A stretch of DNA of 64,000 bases, taken from positions 20,899,130-20,963,129 of the forward strand of contig OX365949.1 of assembly GCA_947247005.1 (NCBI GenBank), in the 5' to 3' direction. The position numbers and the translations under genes were made by a program. The notes under the pieces were generated by a model. That model saw only the letters and a program-made list of their open reading frames with translations, was not told the DNA's origin and did no database searches. Origin of the DNA: Spisula solida (lineage: Eukaryota > Mollusca > Bivalvia > Venerida > Mactridae). Below, piece by piece: positions 33,671 through 44,522 of this stretch. Within the stretch, counting starts at the first letter, position 1; the number at the start of each line of letters is the position of its first letter.

Positions 33671-33935
33671 TAGTTAGAACATATTAAGTAAATTTTAATG
33701 ATTAAAAAGGTCGGAGCGAGCGAAGCGAAGCGAGGCCTTTTTAGTCATTAAAATTTACTTAATATGTTCTAACTAACTTAGAATATAACATTCTGCATTC
33801 TGATTGGCCGATAGAAATTAGCGCCAACGCATGACGTCAAGTCTGTGAAGAGAAAATTTTAATGATTAAATTTTCATTTAACCGCGAAAATGCGGCGTTT
33901 TCATTGGCTCATAATGTAGGTTATATTCTAAGTTA
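33671..33935. mobile_element. 265-bp hairpin MITE, segment A only
   Basis: Segment B has the empty site TTTTAGTTAGAATAAG (57710-57725); in A this is split and GTTA is duplicated. The left part (33674-33775) is an almost perfect palindrome with ~39-bp arms around a GGAGCGAGCGAAGCGAAGCG loop. The right part has inverted TTAGAATATAAC ends and the body CGGCGTTTTCATTGGCTCAT shared with 29214-29285. No coding capacity. Confidence 0.75.
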
Positions 33936-34521
33936 GAATAAGACATCCATTTCATTTTTGGAAAACACTTACTTCAGCAACACATGGAAAACATTAACGA
34001 TAAAGAGGCGGTGTCAACCTAAAAATGTAAAAATCAACAGCATTATGTTTGAGATGCATGTTTTTATATGAATTAACTTGTAAGTCAATAGAATAAACAT
34101 TCAAGAGAGACCTATTCAGTATCCTATACATTCAAAAGTATCCAGCAAATTGCCAATTTAAGGAAGGTCATATATATTTTTGTAAAATAAGACACATTTT
34201 TTGACAGGAACCGACCTTACTGGTATCCATGCAGTTGAGTCGGTTTCGGCAACAACTGTGACATTGTGTCGGTTGAAATAGTTACATTGAGTTGCATGTA
34301 TACCCGTGCTAGGTGTGAGCTTCGAGATTGTCTCGTTAAAATAGGTCAAATAATAGATTTACTTCCGGTTGTTTTTAACTTTTTGTTGACATATTTTTAC
34401 TTGCACCCTAAGCCACAATTTGCGTCACATACCACATGGTATGTCCACACTGTTGTTAGCTATGCGTGTTGCTGGACTTGTTAGCGCATGTAATATAATT
34501 TAGGGTTCTCTATAATTTCAG

Positions 34522-35150
34522 CTTCTGAACCGCTAAGAAAAAGTTATATTACAAATAATACGGAGTCTGAGGTTGACTCACCGACTCAGACGAGAAGAGC
34601 TACGTTCCATATGAGGAACAACATGGCGGCGTCGTCACGTGAGCACGCGAGTTACCTCCCTGTTAATAGAATAGATCAAGTGAACAATGACGATGATGTT
34701 TGTGACGTCATAGAAGTTTTAGAACGCGCAAGTTCTCCCGACTGTGCAACAGAGACGGACAAACCTAATCTTGCCATTCGATCAGGCGTAGAAATATACG
34801 ACGTAAATGCGCTGGATTCGTCTAAAGTACATGGGTTAGGAAAGTACACATTTAAACCACGGTTGAAATACTTGAATAGTAAACCTTACGATGAACTAGA
34901 TGAAAAAGATAGAGACAAACTTTATGTAATAAACAGTTATAGACACTGTTCAGGCAAAAGCCTCTTGCCATCAACTATGACATTTGACAAAGATCCTCAG
35001 CTATTCTCTAACATGTTTGCTACGGATTTGTTATGTAGTTCCACTCCACGACCGCCTTTGCGAGGACTGACAAAATTTGACGATGTTGTAGTGTCACATG
35101 AGAGCATACCATCGACTGTTCAAACGGAGGAGCTTAAGCCAGATAATTGA
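34522..35150 (+). CDS. Cytoplasmic 3'-terminal exon of LDLa-TM protein, copy A
   Basis: A 629-bp exon after acceptor CTATAATTTCAG, incoming phase 1, 208 codons to a TGA at 35148-35150. It follows the transmembrane exon and so forms the intracellular tail. The tail is hydrophilic, with an acidic patch (NNDDDVCD), and carries candidate signalling motifs: YLNS (pYxN, Grb2-type), YDEL (YxxL sorting or ITAM-like half) and PRPPLR (PxxPxR, SH3 class II). Such motifs are short and may be chance. No known domain is recognised. Copy B is the same length, with about a dozen residue changes clustered at the two ends; the central part containing the tyrosine motifs is nearly unchanged. The 3' UTR carries GATATTCTCAC repeats at 35287-35340. 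Confidence 0.75.
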
Positions 35151-36770
35151 TATATTGGTGGCACGGAGATGTCACATTTGTGATTGTTCGTTATTTGTTT
35201 GACAATCGATGTGTGTAATATCAAAAATGTAAATATCGCTACTGCTATCTCAAGATTGGAAGTTGTACTTCATCACTCGGTGATGCGATATTCTCACGAT
35301 ATTCTCGCAATATTCTCGAGATATTCTCACGATATTCTTGCCTATTCGTGTCTCCAGTTTCTTCGAATACGTTAAACATATGATCGGGTTTATTCGGGTG
35401 TCCTTTGTGATGTTTGTGTAAATACGGACGGGAGTACATGTTCACCATACGTCACATGTGATATAAAGAGCTACTGGAAGTTCTTTCAGAGTTGGTCAAC
35501 TGCAGTCATTCCGAACATTTGATGGCAATGCCATACTTCAATGCATAGTTCTTACCAACCGATGTACGTATTGATCTATGTACAAACGTGTACATACAAT
35601 GCGTTATATCTACATACTAGTAAATAGTTTGCATATTTGCGTTTGTCTATCACATGATGACATGATAAGGAATTACATCATGTAGTTTGGAAAATTTTAA
35701 CTTCCACTGAATATTCTGTTTACGCTGAACAACAGTGCTTATCTATAGTTTTGTATATTGTACTATCTGCATTATATCATGGCAATCAGCTCCATTAGGA
35801 ATACCTTGTTTGTGTTTGTTTTCCAATGTTGACAAATTTCGTCTTAAATGTGTAGGCTTTAGTGATGTCAAAGTCACGAGGTATTGCTACACTGTAAATA
35901 CTTAACCCAAAAGACTCATGAGAAATCTTGCCTTATCCATTGTTCAAATACTACTATTGAAGGAATAGTCGACTGTAAATATGAAAAGAGCGATTGTGAA
36001 GATATCTACTATAGGTGAATGAACGATTTGAGGGACGATGAGACGAAATTACTGGACTTTGTCATGTTACGCGAAAAAATACAGGGTTATATTGACGCAA
36101 TACATATTATGTGACACATAAACTTAGAATTCCAACATACAGGAAAGTCTTTCATTCCAACTTTGCTTAATTTATGTGAGTGTATGCGAGTGTATGAGCC
36201 ATAGGCGATAAATAAGTAGACATGTTTTGCTGGGAGGTGTGTTCAGGTCCAAAGAGTCTACGTACTGACTGCTCGTAGTGTAAGCGTGTGTATATATTGC
36301 TAGATTTGAATGTGTCAATATACATGTATTTCACTGTTTCAATGCTTTTGTTGAAATTACACTTCACGACAGATTTTTATTTACATGTATTTTACATTTG
36401 ATGTAAGGTGAATACATGACGATTCACACGTGTTCAATTCACTAATGCCATTAAATAGGTTTTACCAATGTTGTATAACATTGCTAATTACGACATAGAT
36501 AAAGTTACCAGTCGACTTGAGACTCTATGATCGTGTGGTAAAATGAACAATCGGCTAAACCGACGCATGTCTGAAAATTTACTTTAACAAGGAACTTTGC
36601 TTTAGAATACAATGTATACCATGTACATGCAACATGAATATATTAACGAATATGTTTAAGTTACTAGTCTTACCTGACACCAATTAAAAATACACATTCG
36701 GATAGTTTTTACCATGAAATATTTTTTATTTATGATTTAATCTGAGATCTAGTTGATCGCATGGTTGCTC

Positions 36771-36871
36771 GGGTGACAGTAAATAATACCAACCCTTGAA
36801 CCGTCATATCAGCATCGGCTTCGCCTCGGGTGATATAAATATTTTCTGGTTGGTATTATTTACTATCACCC
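36771..36871. mobile_element. 101-bp hairpin MITE
   Basis: GGGTGACAGTAAATAATACC at the left is mirrored by GGTATTATTTACTATCACCC at the right, with an inner smaller palindrome around GGCTTCGCCTCGG. In segment B only the right half (about 61040-61113) is kept, because the left flank is replaced by unrelated sequence. Confidence 0.75.
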
Positions 36872-38827
36872 TTCCAGCCATATGTTATTTATATAATATC
36901 GACCATTTACTAACTTACTTACTCTCTTTCGTCCCACCGGAACATAAGGCTGCAATAGTCTCGTCTCACTTAGATTATTTATAGAGTCCGATCACCAAAG
37001 CTCTGTACCATGTTGTCTTCGGCCTATAATGTTATCTTCCAGGTTATTAGTATATTTACATTTTTGCTCACATTTCGACACATTTTCAGTTTTACGATAT
37101 AGTGCTCGAATGCTTCTTTTTGATACATAATTATTATGTTATTGTATAATTGTTTCTTTTTGTTTGTATACTGATGTTCTCAAAGGTCATGTGACCTTTT
37201 GAATTTGAAATTTACTTCTACTTTCACTGCCTTCGGGAAAGTCGACCGAAATGACCGATATATGAATTTATTATTTTTGTATAACTGTTTATGTAAAGTA
37301 ACCGAGTAACTTGTACATTGTAAAATAACCTGGACTTGTTACTTATATCATATCATTGCCTTAGAAGAATAAAGTCGTGAGTGCAAAAATACCATTTTGA
37401 GAAAATTAGAAAAAAACTTGTCAGAAAACTTCTCTCTCTATATATAGGGAAAAACAAGCTTTTCTACTTTTGTTTGGTCCGATTTTCGTGAATATAGGTT
37501 ACTAAGATACATTAATGAAAAGATCTTATCAGGTCTTGTAAGTACTTACAACCTTATAATACTAAAGCAAGGACATGTGGAATATAAAGATAAAATATAA
37601 TAATAATGTAATAATGTACCGCTAACATCGCCGGATATTTACCTTTTTTCAAATGTTAACTTACTGAAACAGCAACCAGTCGCTGATATGTTGTGTGGTG
37701 GGGTGTGTCACGATAATGTGGAAAGGGAGACCACTGCTGCGTTGCATCTTGTTGTTTTTTTGAAACGATGCAAGACAGCGCAAAGCTCTACTCTGAAATT
37801 GTAGTAAGCTCTGTTTGAAATCTAGAGTTTCCATTTACACTAGTCAGTTAACCTTAAATAACCTACAAGAGATGATGTGTGCTTGATGACTTGTATGATA
37901 TGACTGCCAATCGACGGTAAGTATTGATGTTATAAATATGATTGTAATAAAAGTGTTACTTATTGCTACTTTGTTCCTTTACGCCGTTCATTCTACAGTC
38001 ATTAACAGTACTTTAATCATGTTATTGCATGAATTGTTTAACAACAGAACAATTGGCTTGTACGCACAATAGAAGTACTTATTGTTTTTTCCTTTATGTG
38101 CCTTTCGTTCATTGACGTTTCTGTCGAGTGCCGCTTTCCCTGTCCGATTTGTTATTATCTTAATCAAGCTTACAGTCTCAACATGGAAACTTCCAAAGCG
38201 AGTGGTTGCCTAGTCTGCATAACGTGTGTTAGTATGATTTATGTAAGACAGCGCTTATAGCTATACCCACCTTTGTGTGAAATAGTGTATATTTTTGTCT
38301 CAAATATTATAATTAAAGCTCTAAGCCGAAGAGCTAAGAGTGATCTATGTATAAATACAAACGCAGTCAGTGACAGAATATGATATAGTCTGTAGCATTT
38401 CCTTTTCTCCAGTATCGGATACTTGTTTCGACAATAGGCAAGCTGCTCTATCTGTCTTGCTTCAACTGTAGAGCGCTCCGATGTTCGTCCAGAGATCGGG
38501 GATCTAAACCTCAATGTTGCGGTGCTATGGTCTTACTTGGCCAATTAGAGCGGAGAACATGCATCGAAGGGCACGTGTCCTACCCCTCGGAAGACTTAAG
38601 TATTGGTGTGAATACTTCGTCTTCTACACTGGGAGACCCACATGGACAACGCCCGCCCCCGGATGAGGCTTGTCACTTTAGTATTTTCGGGAGATAATGC
38701 ACGATACAGAAGATGCACTTGTTCCAGAAGCATACCTGATTCCTTTATGTGCTGGAAGTAAAACATCATAAACACAAATTGCTCATTCGAAACACTGTAC
38801 GTAAGGTTTGTTTTCCTTTTTTATCCG

Positions 38828-38902
38828 GCTGGAGACGGAATCGAACCCACGACCTTCGAATCAGCAATTTGTAACTCTCACACTATAAACAACTTATCCA
38901 CC
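38828..38902 (-). repeat. tRNA-like SINE head, minus strand
   Basis: The complement carries a perfect B box, GTGGGTTCGATTCC, and an A-box-like region near 38895. Segment B has a shortened version at 63106-63172. No acceptor stem pairing, so not a tRNA gene. Confidence 0.55.
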
Positions 38903-39015
38903 TTTTCTGAAGTTTGTCGTACGTGCAAAAAAATAAGTTATTTTCTGAGGTTCGTGCTAATATCGTAGAAAAACGAACGTGTTTTGTTCATGTGTTTATT
39001 TGCCGTTCAAATTAA

Positions 39016-41651
39016 TTTTTATGGACCTGTATTTAGTATAGTCCGTGTATTCAGGTCTGTCACTTGTATACAAACATTGCAATATCATTTCAATGTACTT
39101 TTATTGTTTTAAATGTTTTAAGCGGAGAAAAGGGCAGAGGAAATCAGTCTGCTTAAGGTTTTAAATGCTATTTCAATGTGATTAAAACAGTGATTTATAT
39201 TCGTAATGGGTTCCGTGTTCTAGACTGAGCGGTGTTGAAAACGCAACACTAATGAAAATGAAGATCACTTTTTTATGTATTAATATTTCTAAACAAAATT
39301 TTGTGTGCGTGCTATTGTCTACCTATGGATTAAAACTCAAAGTTCTTTCCATCTAAATCCACTACAGCGAAAATATACGAGGAAATGATGGGTTGGTGCT
39401 AATAATTTAATGTATGGTCAATTGGAATATTAGACCCTTCGACAAGTTGGAAACACGAACTAAGACGTCTTGCCACTCAGCAACATAGAGATCTTTAAGT
39501 CGTAAAAATGCTAAGTACAAGTTTACCGAAAATTACTACTAATTTAGCAGTAAAGGGGAAGTAATTCTGGATAGAGATTGAGTGGATAAAAATCGACTTT
39601 CCTGAATCAAACTTGAACTTTATATTACTTTTTGTATCGCTTTATTTCTGTCTCCATGCTAAGCATGGATACTTGTACACAGAATTTATCAGACATCAAC
39701 TGCTTTAAAAATCTGACAAACGCAGAAGGATGCACAAAACAAATTTTACTAGCTATCGTAGTTTTATTTCTTCGTTATGTTAAGCTTTCTGTTGAACTAA
39801 ACGTTTTATTGCTAGAAGTATTAATTGAACCAGACACTTTATAGTCTTACACCGTTCCATTGCTCGCTCAACATACATAACGTACAACAAATGTGCATGC
39901 AACGGCTTATACAAATGTACTGATAACAGTACTACAACAAATATCAATGGTGTACCAGATACAAGACTTGGATGATAGTTGCTGTTTTCAATTTTTGAGT
40001 AAGTAATATTTATTATTAGTTTATATATTGTTGTCAAAAAAACAATAAATTCATTATATAAATAATAATGGCGATGGTTGGTGCATCATGACGGATGCCC
40101 GTTGTTTATTTTGTGCTATCATAAGTATTTCGATTTGTAAAAATATTTACGTTTACGTGTTTAGTAATAATATAAGACAGTAAAAGTCAAGACTGTCTGA
40201 TATTTTAAAAATTATAAATACAAAATAGAATTATGGAAATAGAATAGAATTATGAAAATTGATTCTTATCGGAAACATTTGCATAGGTTATAAACATTGA
40301 GATGATATTATTGTTCTGGTAACCTTACATAAATTATTTTTACACATCTCCTAAACATTTTGTTGACAGTTTTGTAGATGTTACTGAAGATCGTTTATTC
40401 CCAGTAGTGTGTAAGTTCAATACAATTTTTTTAAAAACGTAGTGTTATTATGTTTTGGTCTTATTATCATGTTTGCTTGAACGTACAAAAAAGTCATGTA
40501 CATCGTATTTCTAACTTTGAATATAAACGTTTATTTTTCAAAACTTGATTTGCGCAACTTGAATCACTTTAATAAATATATTACTTCATTCAATATTATG
40601 CCATCATGTACATATATGTACATACAAACCCCGCATATAGTTGACCACATCAAAAGAATTGGTGTATATGCATCAATTCTGAGGTCTTACCTCCTCTCAA
40701 CTATTCGTCATCTTTTTTTTATAAATTACTTATATTGACTAGTAAATACTGTAACATCATACCTTTTCGTGGCGTATTATGTGTCCTTGTTCTCCGAACA
40801 TATCTTCCATATTGTTGTTTATTGCACAAGACAGTCGTAGTGCGTGGCCATTCGCTTTTATCACTGACGAATTGGCCAATGAACTCCGGCTTCGATGGAT
40901 TCCAAATGTTAAAAGTCAGACACTTACACAAGTTTGCACTTATAAAGGAATTGGAAACAAGAATTGCGAAGTACGAAAGCATTAGACTAGACGTTGACAT
41001 TTTACCGAAATATACGACGCTGATGTGACATCTACTATCCAAATGAATGAATGATATAACAGTAGTTATTATAGTGTTGAATTTTAGATTACATGTATAT
41101 AACATTTATTAAATATATTATTACAATATTAAATATGGTCATAAAATGGTTAATTGCACCAGAATGGTTAAATTGGGTACGGTGTGAACAAGGCACCTAT
41201 TCATTCTGACCAGTGATATAAATAAGTTTCATGTTTAATTTATCGTTTCAAAGTTTATTTACATTTTATTAGTGTACAGCAATACATGTACTTGTAGTAG
41301 GTTACATACAAATGGCTGTGTCGCCTGTACAATGGTGAATGGGCGTAGCAAGTCGTTATTCGTGTGAAATCTTAAACGAGTAGTGTAACGACAGAGACGT
41401 GGCTAACATCTAATACAGGAAATTGACAAAAATGTATGTTGCTAACTTATAATACATATTGCTGTCATTCCGATTGAAAGAGCCAGTCTGGTTATTTTAT
41501 GAGACACTTACCTCTGTGCACATTAAAACAAAACTACTATAAATTGATTGTAAAGTTCGACCATCGAGTAATCGAAGATGATCATGACTTCATCTAGGTA
41601 GTTGATTGTGTTCTGTGTTCGGAGATGACTTGTAAGGCCAATCCGGGTATG
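39016..41651. other. Spacer between segments, part 1
   Basis: AT-rich. A copy of the GGTCTGTCACTT repeat lies at 39052-39140. Bases 40779-41028 are less AT-rich, with open frames on both strands, but nothing I recognise. No other supported feature. Confidence 0.4.
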
Positions 41652-41653
41652 TA

Positions 41654-42491
41654 CACTTAGAGGCACTTATAACTGTGCATTTACACAAATCTCACTATTT
41701 TAGTATTTAGTGAGTATATTTTGTTGAAATTTGCAGCAAGTGTAGTTAAAAGATGTGTGATAATGTTTAAGAATGTTTCTTTTCATAACAAACAATATTT
41801 AGGAAACGCCAGTACATAATTCAGCGTTGCGTAAAACTGCGAAGTCACAAAATCTGCTTCGGCTTAACATGAACATTTTCCAACAGCTATAAATAAGAAC
41901 GCGTTTAGGCTATGCAAGTTTTCGCATTGACGTCACCTTTGGTGGGCAATCCCCGCGACAGTTAATCGAAGCATAACATGTAGCATGCCTTTCGTATCCA
42001 CACACCAGTCATTGCAGAAAAATGACGTTGAATTTTTTAACAATGAACGAACAAGTAGAACAGGGCTCAAAACCCTGTAGGGATGGTTAATGATTGTAAA
42101 CGCGTAATTTTGCTTATTGGAACGCCAATAATAATTAATTTCAAACGGTTACTTAGTGCAACATTGAGACGCCCGAGTTGATAAACCCGACGTCACGGCG
42201 TCAATTTAGACAAACATTGCCGTTTGTGTTTTTTAGGTTAACGGGTCATAAATTTAATGGAAATGACCACGTGTAATTTATTTCCGGCTGTTTCACCATT
42301 TTCTCGTGCAGTTCATTATATTGTTATTTTCACAGTCTAGTGGACATTATCCATTGAACCGTAAGCTTTAAATATTGGATTACGTTGCGTGTCGACTGAC
42401 AACCAAATGTACAAAATTCTGTTCAAAAATATTAACAAACAAAAAAGTTATTAGGAATTGATAACTGCACAGTTATAAGTGCCTCTTAGTG
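41654..42491. mobile_element. 838-bp TIR element with TA target duplication
   Basis: Ends CACTTAGAGGCACTTATAAC...  and its mirror are inverted repeats of 26 bp with one mismatch, flanked by TA at 41652-41653 and 42492-42493. TA duplication fits the Tc1/mariner group. There is no transposase frame inside, so it would be a non-autonomous member. Confidence 0.75.
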
Positions 42492-42501
42492 TAAATATCT
42501 C

Positions 42502-42696
42502 TCACATGTTGGACACATGTTGAACTAGGTGCAATCTGTTGTTAAAGTGCTTGCTGTCCTCATCTTGCGTAATGTACCCTTCATCATGTCCTCCCCAATG
42601 AGTGTATGTCGCCTTCAGTGATACTACTGCGCCGAGCAGCACGATCTTCAGCAAGTACTTTCCAGGAGTGAAACCATTAATATATGGTTTTGTCAC
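42502..42696 (-). CDS. Possible terminal exon with a hydrophobic segment
   Basis: A minus-strand open stretch of 64 codons, distinctly more GC-rich than its surroundings and ending at TGA, ten bases from the TIR element. The product has a hydrophobic run (YLLKIVLLGAVVSL) followed by a hydrophilic tail of about 36 residues with an acidic patch (ITQDEDSK). There is no ATG at the start. A weak acceptor (CACTCCTGGAAAG) precedes the hydrophobic run, so if real this is a 3' exon of a minus-strand gene. It could also be a retro-copied fragment. Family not recognised. Confidence 0.3.
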   Translation of the reverse strand: MTKPYINGFTPGKYLLKIVLLGAVVSLKATYTHWGGHDEGYITQDEDSKHFNNRLHLVQHVSNM

Positions 42697-42699
42697 ATT

Positions 42700-44522
42700 A
42701 GAGCATTTGTTACATTTTTCAAACCGTTATTTAACACAACAAAATATGTTGGATGTATGGATGTATTCTAAGTCTCTATTTTTACAAAGATAACTTTAGC
42801 TACAAACTCGAAAAGCCTCCTTATCGTATCAGTTGTCGGTATATTTTAGATCAAATTGAATTACACCATGTTTACATACATTAACGTTACTTATGTCTAG
42901 TATAATAATACCGATCACTATTGAGTTTTTCATCCTCAAATTGTATAAGACGTATACTTGAAATTGAAGATTTTAAATCGAACTTCCATTGTTATCATTT
43001 TGGATAGACCTAAGTTTGATTTTCATGACATTGGCAAATATTTAGGATAAACGTGACAAGTTGTTTTATTTAAGGTGAGAGAATTTTTATTGATAAGATA
43101 TTCAATGTCATTTATATGCAATATAAATATTTTATGAATCGGTACACCTATAAGCTCGTTGGCATGTTAAAATATGTAAAGTTGTGCTATATATTTCATT
43201 GTATCAAATGGGTCATGATGCACCGTATGTATTCATTTATTTTATGACAACTGTGAGGCAGATTTTATACCTTATCTTAATCACTCTTGGTACCTCATTA
43301 CTACTAATGGTGTTATAACAATAATAATAATACATAATGTATTATTATTATTATAATTATTTTTATTATAATAATAATAAAGACTTTATTTTACGAGAAA
43401 ATGGTAGGCCGGAAGCCAGTTTCCGTTTAAGTCATCAGCTCCAAGCGACCAGCTACCCAAGTACTCGCCTCTGTTATGCTAAACGCACGACCTATCAAGC
43501 TCTATACGAATGCTTTTCCTCAAGCATGTCGAAACAGTACCATGTTATTCACAGACTCAGTACATGTATCTCCGTTTTGTGCAATAATTAGCAAATTACA
43601 AATTTTCTCATTGACCTCATGACATATAAATGCGCAAAAGAACATAGATAGCCATTGCTTTGACCTCTTTTTACATGTAAAAGAGTTTAGTCATTTGACC
43701 TATTTTCAATGAACGATGGAATAGTCATATATCCTGATACAAAAACAATACCCAATTAATGCTATAATGAGTTACTAATGCAAGCAATGAAAAAATTTTA
43801 AAAAACCAAAATACTGCTATTTTTCAATTGCTTCAATTTGCACCCATATGATACTAAAAACGTTTTTTTGTAAAATTCGGATAAGTTCTTATCAATTGTA
43901 TAACACTATGAATTAAGTATACAAAAAGGAATAAAAAAATGTGCAAAACATTGAATTTGGGGGAAAATTCGAAATTTGATGAAAAGGTATACTGAAGCAT
44001 TTGTATTAGATAGATTCTATGAGTTTTATCATATTGTTGACTTTAACCCCTATTTTCTTAATACTTAAAAGTCGAGGTTATAATTTTATATTTTTACAAT
44101 GTTTCCCATTATATGTACTTTCAAATTTGACAAGAATGTTCGGCATTGAACATTGTTTGCGTATTTTATTAGACATACAGCTACCCCTACCCCCCCTTAG
44201 GAAATTATGCTAATTTTCATATATCCCATGATACAAAAATGAGAAAAACATGTAGGTTGTCACTGCTTTGACACTTATGAAATGAGTTTTCATATAGCAT
44301 ATGAAATAACCATTCTAAATATGTATAAACTTTTTTGGCCACCTTCGTTCCTATAATAGTCAGTGGGCTCTCAGACTAAAACCATGTCTGCCAATATCTA
44401 TGTAATAACGTTTTCTTTTTCGGGTCATTGGCCTATCAGCTTACTTACACCATTCTGTTGTTTTAACATATTCTTTTGTTTCAATTTATTTATTACGTCC
44501 GATCTTTGTACAAGAGACATAC
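42700..44522. other. Spacer between segments, part 2
   Basis: AT-rich, with an AAT-type microsatellite at 43320-43380 and a short SINE tail fragment (minus) at 43281-43312. No gene that I can support. Confidence 0.45.

Larger units (their letters stand above)
19441..39015 (+). other. Segment A of a tandem segmental duplication
   Basis: Collinear with segment B (44523-63272) over nearly its whole length at an offset of about 24-25 kb, with a few differences per 60-base line and scattered indels. It carries the three exons of the LDLa-transmembrane gene. Differences in mobile-element content show insertions made after duplication. Stretches not listed separately (19441-20000, 24706-26255, 31210-32080, 35151-36770, 36872-37940) hold introns, UTR or AT-rich unique sequence without further supported features. 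Confidence 0.9.

Noticed and set aside
40719..41105. Overlapping 97- and 128-codon open frames on opposite strands
   Set aside because: Less AT-rich than the surroundings but no recognisable similarity, no splice sites of note and no second copy to compare.
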